A stretch of 64,000 nucleotides of DNA from Limimaricola sp027213785 (GTDB lineage: Bacteria > Pseudomonadota > Alphaproteobacteria > Rhodobacterales > Rhodobacteraceae), in the NCBI RefSeq assembly GCF_050847355.1, contig NZ_CP193759.1:1-64000 (forward strand). Reading direction: 5' to 3'. Shown one piece after another: positions 16,772-25,764 of the stretch (its first letter is position 1; each line of letters begins with the position of its first letter). The notes beneath the pieces were generated by a model that saw only the letters and a program-made list of their open reading frames with translations, had not been told where the DNA came from and made no database searches. A program made the translations under genes and the position numbers.

Positions 16772-17929
16772 TCAGCGGAACATCGGCGGCCGGGCCTCGG
16801 TCCAGGCGCCGTCCTGCCTGCCGCTTTCGGCCACGGCGAAGACGGCGGCCATGGAGCGCAGCCCGTCCTCGGCGCGCGGGTAGAGATCGGCGGCCGGGTC
16901 CATTTCGCGGCCCGCCTTGCGCGCGGCGATCGCCTCGGCGAGATCGGCATAGATGTTGGCGAAGGCCAGCGGCATGCCCTCGGCATGGCCGATCGTCACC
17001 CGGCTGGTGCGGTCCGCCTCGGGCGAGAGCCCCGCCTCGCCGCGCTCGATCACCTCGCGCCGGCCGCCGAGCGGCATCCAGTAGAGCTGGTTCGGCTGCT
17101 CCTGCGCCCAGGACAGCCCGCCCTTCTCGCCGAAGACCTGAAGCGTCAGCCCGTGCTGGCGGCCGATCGCCACCGAGGAGGTCCAGAGCCGCCCCACCGC
17201 GCCGCCGTCGAAGCGCAGATTGACCATCGCGTCGTCCTCGAGCGTGCGGCTTTCGATGCAGCTCACCGTGTCGGCGGAGAGGCGCGCGACCTCCTGGCCG
17301 ATCACGAAGCTCGCCATGTGCAGGGCGTGGATGCCGCAATCGGCGAATTGCGCCGAGACGCCCGCCTGCGCCGGGTCGTAGCGCCATCGCACGCGCGGAT
17401 TGTCGGCGTCTGCCGCGTCGGCATGGTGGCCATGCGCGAATTCGGCCTTCACCAGCCGGATCTTGCCGAGCTCGCCGCGCGCCACCATCGCCCGCATGTG
17501 CCGCACCAGAGAATAGCCCGAATAGCCGTAATTCACCGCGCAGATCCGGTTCGCCGCGCGCGCGGTACGGACGATCTCCTCGCCCTCCTCGACGGTCATG
17601 GTCATCGGCTTTTCGCACAGCACGTGGAAGCCGGCCTCGAGGAACGCCTTGGTGATCTCGAAATGCGTGGCGTTGGGGGTGGCCACGGTGACGAGATCGA
17701 CCCGGTCGGGGCGGTTCCTCTCGCCCTCCAGCATCTCGCGCCAGTCGCCATAGGCGCGGTCGGGGGCGAGGCCCAGGCGCTGGCCGTAGTCGCGCCCGGC
17801 CTCGGCGCGGTGGTCGAGCGCGCCTGCGCGGAAGTCGAACAGCCCGTCGAGCCCCGCGCCGAGGCGATGCGCCGGGCCGATCTGGCTGCCTTCGCCGCCG
17901 CCGATCATGCCCCATCCCAGTTTCGTCAT
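16772..17929 (-). CDS. Gfo/Idh/MocA-family NAD(P)-dependent oxidoreductase
   Basis: 385-residue sugar or polyol dehydrogenase. The Rossmann motif GWGMIGGGEGSQIG is at the N-terminus, followed by VATPNATHFEI and the family EKP motif in HVLCEKPMTMT; a likely catalytic segment is FADCGIHALHM. AGGAGGTCC in front of the ATG at 17929 is a strong ribosome site. It is the third gene of an operon with another Gfo/Idh/MocA enzyme and an IolE-like protein. Oxidation of an inositol isomer (for example scyllo-inositol) or epimerisation of an inosose is a reasonable role; the exact substrate is unknown. Confidence 0.82.
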   Translation of the reverse strand: MTKLGWGMIGGGEGSQIGPAHRLGAGLDGLFDFRAGALDHRAEAGRDYGQRLGLAPDRAYGDWREMLEGERNRPDRVDLVTVATPNATHFEITKAFLEAGFHVLCEKPMTMTVEEGEEIVRTARAANRICAVNYGYSGYSLVRHMRAMVARGELGKIRLVKAEFAHGHHADAADADNPRVRWRYDPAQAGVSAQFADCGIHALHMASFVIGQEVARLSADTVSCIESRTLEDDAMVNLRFDGGAVGRLWTSSVAIGRQHGLTLQVFGEKGGLSWAQEQPNQLYWMPLGGRREVIERGEAGLSPEADRTSRVTIGHAEGMPLAFANIYADLAEAIAARKAGREMDPAADLYPRAEDGLRSMAAVFAVAESGRQDGAWTEARPPMFR

Positions 17930-17940
17930 GGCCGGACCTC

Positions 17941-18834
17941 CTATTTGAAGCCGATGGATTCGAGATATTCGCGGTTCTTGCGGGCGTCTCTCAGCGGGTC
18001 GGGGTCGAGCGTCGGATCGCAATCCTGCTCGACCGTGCACCAGCCCTCGAAGCCCGCTTCCAGCAGCGCCTGCCGCACCGCGGGGAAATCGACGTCGCCC
18101 TCCCCGAGATTGCAGAAGATGCCCTGTCCGCAGGCGTCGTAGAAGCCGGTGCGGTTCTCGATCACCCGGGCCTTCACCTCGGGGTCGATATCCTTGAAAT
18201 GCATGTAGGAGATGCGGTCCTCGTGGCGCTTGATGAAGGCCACCGGGTCGAAGCCCGCATAGGAGTGGTGGCCGGTGTCGAAGCAGATCCTGAGAATGCG
18301 TTCGTCGACCTCGTCCAGAAGCCGCTCCAGCTCGGGCTCGAAATCCATGAAGCCCGCCGCGTGGGCGTGGATGCCGGTGGTCAGACCGTATTCCTCGGTG
18401 CCGATCCGCGCGACGGTGGCGATGCGCTCGCGGAAGGCGGCCCATTCCATCGCGTCCATCTGCTCGGCCTCGGAGGCGCGGCCGGCGGTCGGGGCGCGGC
18501 GCGGCGAGATCGAGTCGATCAGCACGAGGTGCTCGGCCCCATGCGCCTTGAGCGCGCGGCAGGTGCGATGCGCGGCGTCGAGCACGTCCTCCCATGCGGC
18601 GGGGTCGTGGAACGGGCGGAACACCACGCCGCCGATGAGTTGCAGGCCGAACTCGTCGAGCGCCGCGCCGAGCACAGCGGGGTCCTCGGGCATGTAGCCC
18701 ACCGGACCGAGCTCGATGCCCTTGTAGCCCGCTTGCGCGCAGTCGCGCAGCACGTCGCGCCAATCGGGGTTGCGCGGGTCGGCCGCGAATTCCACGCCCC
18801 ATGAGCAGGGGGCGTTGCCAATCCTGATCGTCAT
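17941..18834 (-). CDS. iolE: IolE-like sugar isomerase/epimerase, probable inosose dehydratase
   Basis: 297-residue TIM-barrel protein of the xylose-isomerase-like superfamily. The N-terminus IRIGNAPCSWGVEFAADP, ICFDTGHHSYAGFDPVAF (metal ligands Asp/His) and YMHFKDIDPEVK (His) are typical of the IolE-like group. IolE dehydrates scyllo-inosose to the diketone that IolD hydrolyses, and no other IolE candidate occurs in the cluster. The start at 18834 has AGGTCAGGA upstream; an ATG 33 bases earlier is unlikely. It is in the middle of a three-gene operon controlled by the shared LacI-type operator. The assignment depends partly on context. Confidence 0.72.
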   Translation of the reverse strand: MTIRIGNAPCSWGVEFAADPRNPDWRDVLRDCAQAGYKGIELGPVGYMPEDPAVLGAALDEFGLQLIGGVVFRPFHDPAAWEDVLDAAHRTCRALKAHGAEHLVLIDSISPRRAPTAGRASEAEQMDAMEWAAFRERIATVARIGTEEYGLTTGIHAHAAGFMDFEPELERLLDEVDERILRICFDTGHHSYAGFDPVAFIKRHEDRISYMHFKDIDPEVKARVIENRTGFYDACGQGIFCNLGEGDVDFPAVRQALLEAGFEGWCTVEQDCDPTLDPDPLRDARKNREYLESIGFK

Positions 18835-18850
18835 GTCCTGACCTCTGTTC

Positions 18851-19954
18851 TCAGTGTTTCTCGACATCGCGCCAGCGCCCGTCGCGCGCCGAGGCGCGGG
18901 CGGTCTCGATCACGCGCGCCACCTCGAGCCCGTCGCGGAAGCTGGGCCAGACCGTCTCGCCGGTCTCGATCGCGCGCAGGAAATCGCGCGCCTCGATGAT
19001 GATCTGGTCCTGGTAGCCGGTGCCGTGGCCCGGCCCCTGGCAGAAGGGGAGGTAGTCGGGATGCGCCGGGCCGGTGAGGATGCGGGTGAAGCCGCGCGTG
19101 GCCTCGGGGCCTTCGGCACGGTAGAGGTGGATCGCGTTCTGATCCTCCTGATCGAAGCGGATCGCGCCGCGGGTGCCGGTGATCTCGTAGGCGTAGCCCA
19201 TCTTGCGGCCCGTCGCGATCCGGCTGAAATGCATCTGCCCCATGGTGCCGCGCGCGAAGCGGCACATCAGCTGCGCCTGGTCGTCATTGTCGACGCGGCC
19301 GCCGGGGCGCTCGGTGTGCACCGTCTCCATGCTGGCCGAAAGCGCGGCGATGGGCCCGAGAAGCGCGAGCGCCGCGTTGACCATGTGGGGCGCGAGGTCG
19401 CCCAACGTGCCGTTGGCCTCGCCCGCGCAGCGCCAGTTGAACGGCGTTTCGGGGTCGGCGAGGAAATCCTCGGTGTGCTCGCCGCGAAACCACGTCACCT
19501 CGCCGATCGCGCCCTCGGCGATGAGCTGCCGCGCGAACTGGCTCGCGGGGGTGCGGATGTAGTTGAAGGCGACCATGTTGGCCGCGCCCGAGGCCTCGGC
19601 CGCCGCGACCATGGCACGGGCGTCCTCGACCGAGGCGCCCAGTGGCTTTTCGCACATCACCGGCTTGCCGCGCGCGAAGGCGGCCCCGGCGATCTCGCGA
19701 TGCGTCTCCTGCGGCGCGGCGATCACCACCGCCTCGACCCGGGGGTCCTCGACCAGCGCGCGCCAGTCGTCGGTGGCGCGGGCAAAGCCATAGGCGGCGC
19801 GGTAGCGCTCGGCGCTCTCGGGCGAGCTGGCCGCGACCATCTCCAGCCGTGGCCGGAGCGGGGTGTCGAACACCGCGCCCACGGCCGACATGGCGACGGC
19901 GTGCGCCTTGCCCATGTAGCCGCCGCCGATGATGCCAATGCCGATCTCCCGCAT
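18851..19954 (-). CDS. Gfo/Idh/MocA-family oxidoreductase, inositol pathway
   Basis: 367-residue NAD(P)-dependent dehydrogenase with Rossmann motif GIGIIGGGYMGKAHA, IAAPQETHREIAG and the EKP motif in PVMCEKPLGAS; GTLGDLAPHMVNAAL is the probable active-site helix. GGGGGGAG precedes the ATG at 19954. First gene of the minus-strand operon divergent from iolD, with the LacI-type operator 28 bases upstream. Likely oxidises an inositol isomer or related cyclitol, complementing IolG at 24614. Which enantiomer or isomer it uses cannot be read from sequence. Confidence 0.82.
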   Translation of the reverse strand: MREIGIGIIGGGYMGKAHAVAMSAVGAVFDTPLRPRLEMVAASSPESAERYRAAYGFARATDDWRALVEDPRVEAVVIAAPQETHREIAGAAFARGKPVMCEKPLGASVEDARAMVAAAEASGAANMVAFNYIRTPASQFARQLIAEGAIGEVTWFRGEHTEDFLADPETPFNWRCAGEANGTLGDLAPHMVNAALALLGPIAALSASMETVHTERPGGRVDNDDQAQLMCRFARGTMGQMHFSRIATGRKMGYAYEITGTRGAIRFDQEDQNAIHLYRAEGPEATRGFTRILTGPAHPDYLPFCQGPGHGTGYQDQIIIEARDFLRAIETGETVWPSFRDGLEVARVIETARASARDGRWRDVEKH

Positions 19955-19981
19955 GTCGAACTCCCCCCTCGTCGATTTCGA

Positions 19982-19999
19982 TTTGCAACCGGTTGCAAA
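19982..19999. promoter_or_regulatory. LacI-family operator, copy 2 of the inositol regulon
   Basis: Perfect 18-bp palindrome TTTGCAACCGGTTGCAAA, identical to the core of the site at 15631-15650. It lies between the divergent iolD operon and the oxidoreductase/iolE operon, so one bound repressor could control both. Confidence 0.85.
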
Positions 20000-20076
20000 A
20001 TACGTATCGTGAGAGTCGAAACGCCGCAAGCGGCATTCGCGACTTGCCACGAAAAACCTGGAAGGGCCGCCCCGCC

Positions 20077-21945
20077 ATGACCGCATCACAGGGTACCGTT
20101 CGCCTCACCACCGCGCAGGCCATCATAAGGTGGCTCGCCGCCCAGTATATCGAGATCGACGGAGAGGAGCGTCGCGTCTGCGGCGGCGGCTTCGGCATTT
20201 TCGGCCATGGCAACGTCACCTGCCTTGGCGAGGCGCTGCACGGCGTGCAGGCCGAGCTGCCGCTCTATCGCGGTCAGAACGAGCAGGGGATGGGCTTCGC
20301 CGCCGCCGGTTATGCGAAGCAATGGCTGCGCCAGCGCTTCATGTTCTGCACCGCCAGCGCCGGGCCGGGCACGATGAACCTGCTCACCGCCGCCGGCCTC
20401 GCCCATGCCAACCGGCTGCCGATGCTGATGCTCTGCGGCGACGGCTTCGTCACGCGGCTGCCGGACCCGGTGCTGCAGCAGATGGAGAATTTCGGCGATC
20501 CGACCTTCGGCGTGAACGACGCCTTCAAGCCGGTGGTGCGGTACTGGGACCGGATCACCCACCCGGCGCAGGTGATCCAGTCGCTGCCTGCCGCGCTGGC
20601 GACGATGCTCGACCCGGCCGATTGCGGCCCGGCCTTCATCGGGCTGCCGCAGGACGTACAGGGCTGGGCCTGGGACTTCCCGGAAGAGATGTTCGAGAGG
20701 AAACTCCACCGCATCCGCCGCGTGGCCCCCGACGAGGCCGAGATCGCGGATGCGCGCGCGGCGTTGCTCGCGGCCAAGCGGCCGATGATCATCGCCGGCG
20801 GCGGCGTGCAGTATTCCCGCGCCGCCGATGCGCTGGCCGCCTTTGCCGAGGCGCATCGCATCCCGGTGGTCGAGACCATCGCGGGCCGGGCGAACCTTCT
20901 GGCCGAGCATCCGCTCAACATCGGGCCCATTGGCGTCACTGGCTCGGACAGCGCCAATGCCATCGCGGCGGAGGCGGACCTGATCCTCGCCGTCGGCACG
21001 CGGTTGCAGGATTTCACCACCGGCTCTTGGACCGCCTTCGATGCCAGCGCCCGGATCGTCGCGATCAACGCGGCGCGGCACGACGCGGGTAAGCACCGGG
21101 CGCTGCCGGTGGTCGGTGACGCGAAGCGGGCGCTCGAGGCGCTGGGGCAGGGGCTCGACTACGCGGCGCCCGCAGCGTGGGTGGAAAAGGCGCAGAAGGA
21201 GCGGCGCGGCTGGGACGCCTATGTCGCCGAGAACGTGAAGCCCGGCAATGGCCCGAACTCCTACGCGCAGGCGATCGGCGTGGTGAACGAGCTGTGCCAC
21301 CCGCGCGACCGGATCGTCGCCGCGGCGGGCGGGCTTCCGGCCGAGGTGACGGCGAACTGGCGCACGCTGGGGATCGGCACGGTCGATGTCGAGTTCGGCT
21401 TTTCCTGCATGGGCTACGAGATCTCGGGCGCATGGGGGGCGCGGATCGCGCAAGAGCAGCGCGAGCCGGAGCGCGACACCATCGTCTTCATCGGCGACGG
21501 CTCCTACATGATGATGAACAGCGATCTCTACTCGGCGGCGCTGAGCCGCAAGAAGCTGATCGTGCTGGTGCTCGACAATGGCGGCTTCGCGGTCATCAAC
21601 AAGCTGCAGAACAACACCGGCAACGAGAGCTTCAACAACCTGCTCGCCGATTGCCCGACCATCCCCGAACCCTTCGCCGTCGATTTCGAGGCGCATGCGC
21701 GGGCGCAGGGCGCCGAGGCGGTGACGGTCGAGAACCCGGCCGAACTGGCCACGGCGTTCCAGCGGGGCAAGGCGAGCGACCGCAGCCAGGTCATCGTCAT
21801 GAAGGTCGACCCCTATGAGGGCTGGACCACCAAAGGCCACGCCTGGTGGGAGGTCGGCACGCCCGAGGTGACGACGAGCGAGCGGGTCCGCGCCGGCCAT
21901 GAGAGCCAGGAGCAGGGCCGCGCCCGGCAGCGGCGGGGGGTGTGA
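20077..21945 (+). CDS. iolD: 3D-(3,5/4)-trihydroxycyclohexane-1,2-dione hydrolase
   Basis: Thiamine-diphosphate enzyme that opens the ring of the diketone made by IolE, giving 5-deoxyglucuronate. 622 residues, as usual for IolD. The N-terminal part shows GIFGHGNVTCLGEAL and the catalytic-type Glu in YRGQNEQGMGFAAAGYA; the TPP/Mg motif is VFIGDGSYMMMNSDLYSAAL with the later DNGGFAVINKLQ. The ATG at 20077 has GGAAGG upstream; an earlier ATG at 19993 overlaps the operator and is rejected. First gene of iolD-iolC-iolB-aldolase-iolG, with a one-base overlap into iolC. Confidence 0.94.
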   Translation: MTASQGTVRLTTAQAIIRWLAAQYIEIDGEERRVCGGGFGIFGHGNVTCLGEALHGVQAELPLYRGQNEQGMGFAAAGYAKQWLRQRFMFCTASAGPGTMNLLTAAGLAHANRLPMLMLCGDGFVTRLPDPVLQQMENFGDPTFGVNDAFKPVVRYWDRITHPAQVIQSLPAALATMLDPADCGPAFIGLPQDVQGWAWDFPEEMFERKLHRIRRVAPDEAEIADARAALLAAKRPMIIAGGGVQYSRAADALAAFAEAHRIPVVETIAGRANLLAEHPLNIGPIGVTGSDSANAIAAEADLILAVGTRLQDFTTGSWTAFDASARIVAINAARHDAGKHRALPVVGDAKRALEALGQGLDYAAPAAWVEKAQKERRGWDAYVAENVKPGNGPNSYAQAIGVVNELCHPRDRIVAAAGGLPAEVTANWRTLGIGTVDVEFGFSCMGYEISGAWGARIAQEQREPERDTIVFIGDGSYMMMNSDLYSAALSRKKLIVLVLDNGGFAVINKLQNNTGNESFNNLLADCPTIPEPFAVDFEAHARAQGAEAVTVENPAELATAFQRGKASDRSQVIVMKVDPYEGWTTKGHAWWEVGTPEVTTSERVRAGHESQEQGRARQRRGV

Positions 21946-22916
21946 TGCTGGACCGGTTGAAGGGACGCCGCTTTCTGGTGATCGGCCGGGTCGGCATGGA
22001 TCTGACACCGACGCCGCCCGGCACCCGCACCCGCGAGGCGCGGGAGATGATGGTGGCCATGGGCGGCAGCTCGGCCAACATCGCCGCCGGTCTCGTGAAG
22101 CTCGGCTGCACCGCGTCGCTGGTCACCTGCGTCTCGGACGACGCGGTGGGCTGGTACTGCGAGGACCAGCTCGACGCCTACGGCATCGAGCGCCGCCACG
22201 TGCGGCGCGTGCGGGGCGAGGCGCGCACCTCTCTCGCGATCTACGAAACCCGCATCGAGGAGCATCAGAGCGTCATCTACCGCAACAACGCCGCCGATTT
22301 CGAGATGAGCGTCGCGGATGTCGAGGCGGTGGATTACGCGTGTTTCGACGGGGTGATCACCACCGGCACGGTCTTTGCCGCCGAGCCGTCGCGCGCGGCC
22401 GCTTTTCGCGCCTTCGAGCTGGCGCGCGCGGCCGGGCTGCCGGTGATCTTCGACGTCGATTACCGCCCCTATAGCTGGCCCTCGCCGCAGGTCGCCTCGG
22501 AGGTGCTGAGCCGCGCCGGGGCCATGGCCGACATCGTCATCGGCAATGACGAGGAGTTCGGCTTCATGGCGGGCGGCATCGAGCGCGGCTTCGCCCATGC
22601 GCGCGCGCTCGCCGAAAGCTCCGATCTGGTGGTCTACAAGATGGGCCCCGAGGGTGCGGTGACCTTCGCGCATGGCGAGGAGTTGCGCACCGGCATCTTT
22701 CCGGTCGAGGCGCTCAAGCCCACCGGCGCGGGTGACAGCTTCATGGCGGGACTGATCTCGGGTCTCGCGGAGGCGCGCCCGCTGCGCGAGGCGGTGCTGC
22801 GCGGCTCGGCCTGCGCCTCGATCGTCGTGGCCAGGCCCGGCTGCGCCCCCGCCATGCCCGATCCGGCCGAATTGCAGGCCTTTCTCGACACCCATCCCGG
22901 CCCCACGCAGGGCTGA
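21945..22916 (+). CDS. iolC: 5-dehydro-2-deoxygluconokinase
   Basis: PfkB/ribokinase-family sugar kinase of 323 residues that phosphorylates 2-deoxy-5-keto-gluconate. Family signatures: an N-terminal MGGSSANIAAGLVKLG (ribokinase box 1) and the catalytic ALKPTGAGDSFMAGL (box 2, with the GAGD anion hole and Asp base). Translation begins at ATG 21945, overlapping the iolD stop (TGATG); a GTG three bases earlier is also possible. Positioned between iolD and iolB as expected for the pathway. Confidence 0.93.
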   Translation: MLDRLKGRRFLVIGRVGMDLTPTPPGTRTREAREMMVAMGGSSANIAAGLVKLGCTASLVTCVSDDAVGWYCEDQLDAYGIERRHVRRVRGEARTSLAIYETRIEEHQSVIYRNNAADFEMSVADVEAVDYACFDGVITTGTVFAAEPSRAAAFRAFELARAAGLPVIFDVDYRPYSWPSPQVASEVLSRAGAMADIVIGNDEEFGFMAGGIERGFAHARALAESSDLVVYKMGPEGAVTFAHGEELRTGIFPVEALKPTGAGDSFMAGLISGLAEARPLREAVLRGSACASIVVARPGCAPAMPDPAELQAFLDTHPGPTQG

Positions 22917-22927
22917 AAGGACATCCC

Positions 22928-23785
22928 ATGCACATCGCCCCCCATGACAACCGCAACCAGCCCATCGTCGATGCCGATCACGATCTGGTGCCGCTCAACT
23001 ACTTCAACATCGTCAAGCTGAAGCGCGGCGAGAGCTTCGACTATGCCGTGCCCGGCTACGAGACCTGCGTGGTGCCCGCCACCGGCACGGTCGATGTCGA
23101 TGTCGAGGGGATGGGCTTCGAGGCCCTCGGCAGGCGCGGCGTCGATGTCTGGGACGGCGAGCCCGAGGGCGTCTACGTCCCCACGGGCGCGAAGGCCCGC
23201 ATGACCTGCCGCAGCGAGGCGGCGGAAATCTTCGTCGCGGGCGCGAAATACGACAGGGTGCTCGAGCCCTTCGACGTGCGCGAGCCCGAGCTCGACATCG
23301 TGCAATACGGCTCGGACGACACCAAGACGCATCGCAAGATCAAGCACATCCTTGGCGCCAAGCAGCACGACAAGGTGGGTCGCCTGCTGGTGAGCGAGCT
23401 CTACACGGTGGGGCAGGGCGGCTGGTCGGGTTTTCCCAGCCACAAGCACGACACCGACCGTCGGGACGACAAAGGCGAGATCGTCGAGACCCGGCATGAC
23501 GAGACCTACAATTTCCGCTTCCGGCCCGATTACGGCTCGGGGCTGCAGATGCTCCAGCGCGAGGACAACGAGCCGGGCGACGCCTATCACATCGTGAACG
23601 GATCGACCGTGCTGATCGACAAGGGCTACCACCCCTGCGCGGTGCTGCCGGGTTACGAGATGTATTACTTCACCATCCTCGGCGGGCTGAGCCAGCGCAG
23701 CCTCAAGCAGTATTTCCAGCCGACCCATGCGGCGCAGCTGCACACGATCCCGGGGATCATGGACATGGTGGCCAAGTTCAAATGA
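22928..23785 (+). CDS. iolB: 5-deoxy-glucuronate isomerase
   Basis: 285-residue double-cupin isomerase that converts 5-deoxyglucuronate to 2-deoxy-5-keto-gluconate. Visible IolB features: FPSHKHDT (metal-binding histidines), ETRHDETYNFRF and the C-terminal YEMYYFTILGG. AAGGACATCCC provides the ribosome site. It follows iolC by 11 bases and overlaps the aldolase gene by four (ATGA). Length and motifs fit IolB well. Confidence 0.94.
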   Translation: MHIAPHDNRNQPIVDADHDLVPLNYFNIVKLKRGESFDYAVPGYETCVVPATGTVDVDVEGMGFEALGRRGVDVWDGEPEGVYVPTGAKARMTCRSEAAEIFVAGAKYDRVLEPFDVREPELDIVQYGSDDTKTHRKIKHILGAKQHDKVGRLLVSELYTVGQGGWSGFPSHKHDTDRRDDKGEIVETRHDETYNFRFRPDYGSGLQMLQREDNEPGDAYHIVNGSTVLIDKGYHPCAVLPGYEMYYFTILGGLSQRSLKQYFQPTHAAQLHTIPGIMDMVAKFK

Positions 23786-24612
23786 CGCTCGCTACGCTTT
23801 CCGAGGTGCTGGGGCCCGCGAACCGCGACGGCTACGCGGTGGCGGGCCTCGTGACGCTGGGCTGGGAGGACATGCGCGCCTATGTCGCCGCCGCCGAGGC
23901 CGAGGGCGTGCCGGTGATCCTGCAGGCCGGGCCGTCCTGCCGCAAGCACACGCCGCTCCCGATCCTCGGCGCGATGTTCCGGCATCTGGCCGAGGCGGCC
24001 GCGGTGCCGGTGGTGGCGCATCTCGACCACGGCTACACCGAAGCCGAATGCCGCGTGGCGATCGCGGCGGGCTTCACCTCGGTGATGTTCGACGGCTCGA
24101 GGCTGCCGCTCGCCGAGAACATCGCCCGCACCGCCGAGATCGCCGCCATGGCGCATGCGGCGGGGGTGTCCTGCGAGGGCGAGATCGGCTTCGTCGGCTA
24201 TGCGGGCGGCGAGGGCTCGGCCGGAACCGATCCGCAGGAGGCGGCGCGCTTCGCGCAGGAGACGCGGATCGACGCCATGGCGATCTCGGTCGGCAACACG
24301 CATCTGCAGCGCGGCGGCGAGGGCGGTCTCGACGAGGCGCGGATCCGCGCCATCGAGGCGGTCACCGAGGTGCCGCTGGTGATCCATGGCGGCTCGGGCG
24401 TGCCGCATGCGCAGCGCCGGGCGCTGGCGCGCGGCTCGCGGATCGCCAAGTTCAACATCGGCACCGAGCTGCGCATGGAGTTCGGCCGGGCGCTGCGCGC
24501 GGCCGTGGCGCGCGACCCCGACCGCTTCGACCGGGTGGCGATCCTGTCGGAGCTCCACGAGCCGCTGGTCGAGGCGACGCGCGGCGTGCTGCGCGGGTTC
24601 AAGGGGGAATGA
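23782..24612 (+). CDS. Class II aldolase, IolJ-like
   Basis: 276-residue class II aldolase of the fructose-bisphosphate/tagatose family. The zinc-binding region PVVAHLDHGYTEAECRVAI, the second SCEGEIGFVGYAGGEG and the GGSGVPHAQRRAL phosphate loop are visible. In the inositol pathway such an enzyme (IolJ) splits 6-phospho-5-dehydro-2-deoxygluconate into dihydroxyacetone phosphate and malonate semialdehyde, and the position after iolB fits exactly. It is translationally coupled to iolB. A general FBA activity cannot be excluded from sequence alone. Confidence 0.85.
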   Translation: MTLATLSEVLGPANRDGYAVAGLVTLGWEDMRAYVAAAEAEGVPVILQAGPSCRKHTPLPILGAMFRHLAEAAAVPVVAHLDHGYTEAECRVAIAAGFTSVMFDGSRLPLAENIARTAEIAAMAHAAGVSCEGEIGFVGYAGGEGSAGTDPQEAARFAQETRIDAMAISVGNTHLQRGGEGGLDEARIRAIEAVTEVPLVIHGGSGVPHAQRRALARGSRIAKFNIGTELRMEFGRALRAAVARDPDRFDRVAILSELHEPLVEATRGVLRGFKGE

Positions 24613-24613
24613 G

Positions 24614-25603
24614 ATGCTGAATGTCGGGATACTGGGCTGCGGCCGCATCGGCCGGGTCCATGCCGCCTCGCTGGGCCGGATCGCGGGGGCGCGCGTCGCC
24701 GCCGTGGCCGATGCGATGGACGAGGCCGCGCGCGGGCTGGCTGCGAACTGCGGCGCGACGGCGATGACGGCGGAGGCGCTGATCGACAGCGCCGAGGTCG
24801 AGGCGGTGGTGATCGGCACGCCGACCCACACCCATTACGACCTGATCCATGCCGCCGCCCGCGCCGGCAAGGCGATCCTGTGCGAGAAGCCCGTCGACAT
24901 GTCCGCCGAGCGGATCCGCGACTGCATGGCCGTGGTCGAAGAGACCGGCGTGCCCTTCATGACCGCCTTCAACCGCCGCTTCGACCCGAACTTCGCCGCG
25001 ATCCGCGCCCGGATCGAGGCCGGGGAGATCGGCGGGGTCGAGATGGTGACGATCCTGTCGCGCGACCCCGCCCCGCCGCCGCCCTCCTATATCGAGGGCT
25101 CGGGCGGGATCTTTCGCGACATGATGATCCACGACCTCGACATGGCGCGGTTTCTTCTGGGCGAGGAGCCGGTCACGGTCTACGCGGTCGGCGCGGCGCT
25201 GGTCGATCCGGCGATCGGCGAGATGGGGGATGCCGACACCGCGGCGGTGACGCTGACCACGGCCTCCGGGCGGATCTGCCAGATCTCGAATTCGCGCCGC
25301 GCCAGCTATGGCTACGACCAGCGGATCGAGGTGCATGGCGCCCGCGCGATGCTGCGGGCCGACAACATGCTGCGCGACACGGTGGAGATGGCCGGGCCCG
25401 AGGGTTTCTGCCGCGCCCCGGCGCAGGCTTTCTTCCTCGAACGCTACGCCGCCGCCTACGAGGCCGAGATGCGGCATTTCGTCGAGAGCGTGGCACAGCG
25501 GCGCGAGATGTCCCCGAGCCTCGCCGATGGGCTGCGCGCGCAGCTTCTGGCGGATGCGGCCGACCTGTCCTGGTGCGAGGGGCGGGTGGTGCGGCTCGAC
25601 TGA
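24614..25603 (+). CDS. iolG: Inositol 2-dehydrogenase
   Basis: 329-residue Gfo/Idh/MocA oxidoreductase that oxidises myo-inositol to scyllo-inosose, the first step of the pathway. Rossmann motif NVGILGCGRIGRVHAASL, the EKP motif in AILCEKPVDMS, FNRRFDPNF and the catalytic-type FRDMMIHDLDMARFLLG match IolG proteins. The ATG at 24614 follows the aldolase stop after one base. It closes the iolDCB operon and is followed by a strong hairpin. Three paralogous oxidoreductases occur in the region; this one has the motifs closest to classical IolG. Confidence 0.88.
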   Translation: MLNVGILGCGRIGRVHAASLGRIAGARVAAVADAMDEAARGLAANCGATAMTAEALIDSAEVEAVVIGTPTHTHYDLIHAAARAGKAILCEKPVDMSAERIRDCMAVVEETGVPFMTAFNRRFDPNFAAIRARIEAGEIGGVEMVTILSRDPAPPPPSYIEGSGGIFRDMMIHDLDMARFLLGEEPVTVYAVGAALVDPAIGEMGDADTAAVTLTTASGRICQISNSRRASYGYDQRIEVHGARAMLRADNMLRDTVEMAGPEGFCRAPAQAFFLERYAAAYEAEMRHFVESVAQRREMSPSLADGLRAQLLADAADLSWCEGRVVRLD

Positions 25604-25708
25604 GTGCGACCCAACGGCGCGGTCGTTGTCTTCGGCGCGGCACCGTTTCGGTGTCGCGCCGTTGTCCTGCGGGCGAGCCCCCCGCGTGACGGCGCGCCGG
25701 AACGACGA

Positions 25709-25733
25709 GGCCCGCCCCGGGAAGGGGCGGGCC
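25709..25733. terminator. Hairpin between convergent iolG and TauC-like gene
   Basis: Perfect 10-bp stem, GGCCCGCCCC (25709-25718) and GGGGCGGGCC (25724-25733), with a GGGAA loop between convergent operons. No T-run; probable bidirectional terminator. Confidence 0.65.
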
Positions 25734-25764
25734 CGCGATCGTGGGGGCGGAGGGTGGCGGGGCT

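Noticed and set aside
20086..22008. Minus-strand open frame of 640 codons
   Set aside because: Antisense to iolD, low-complexity translation, no recognisable domain.
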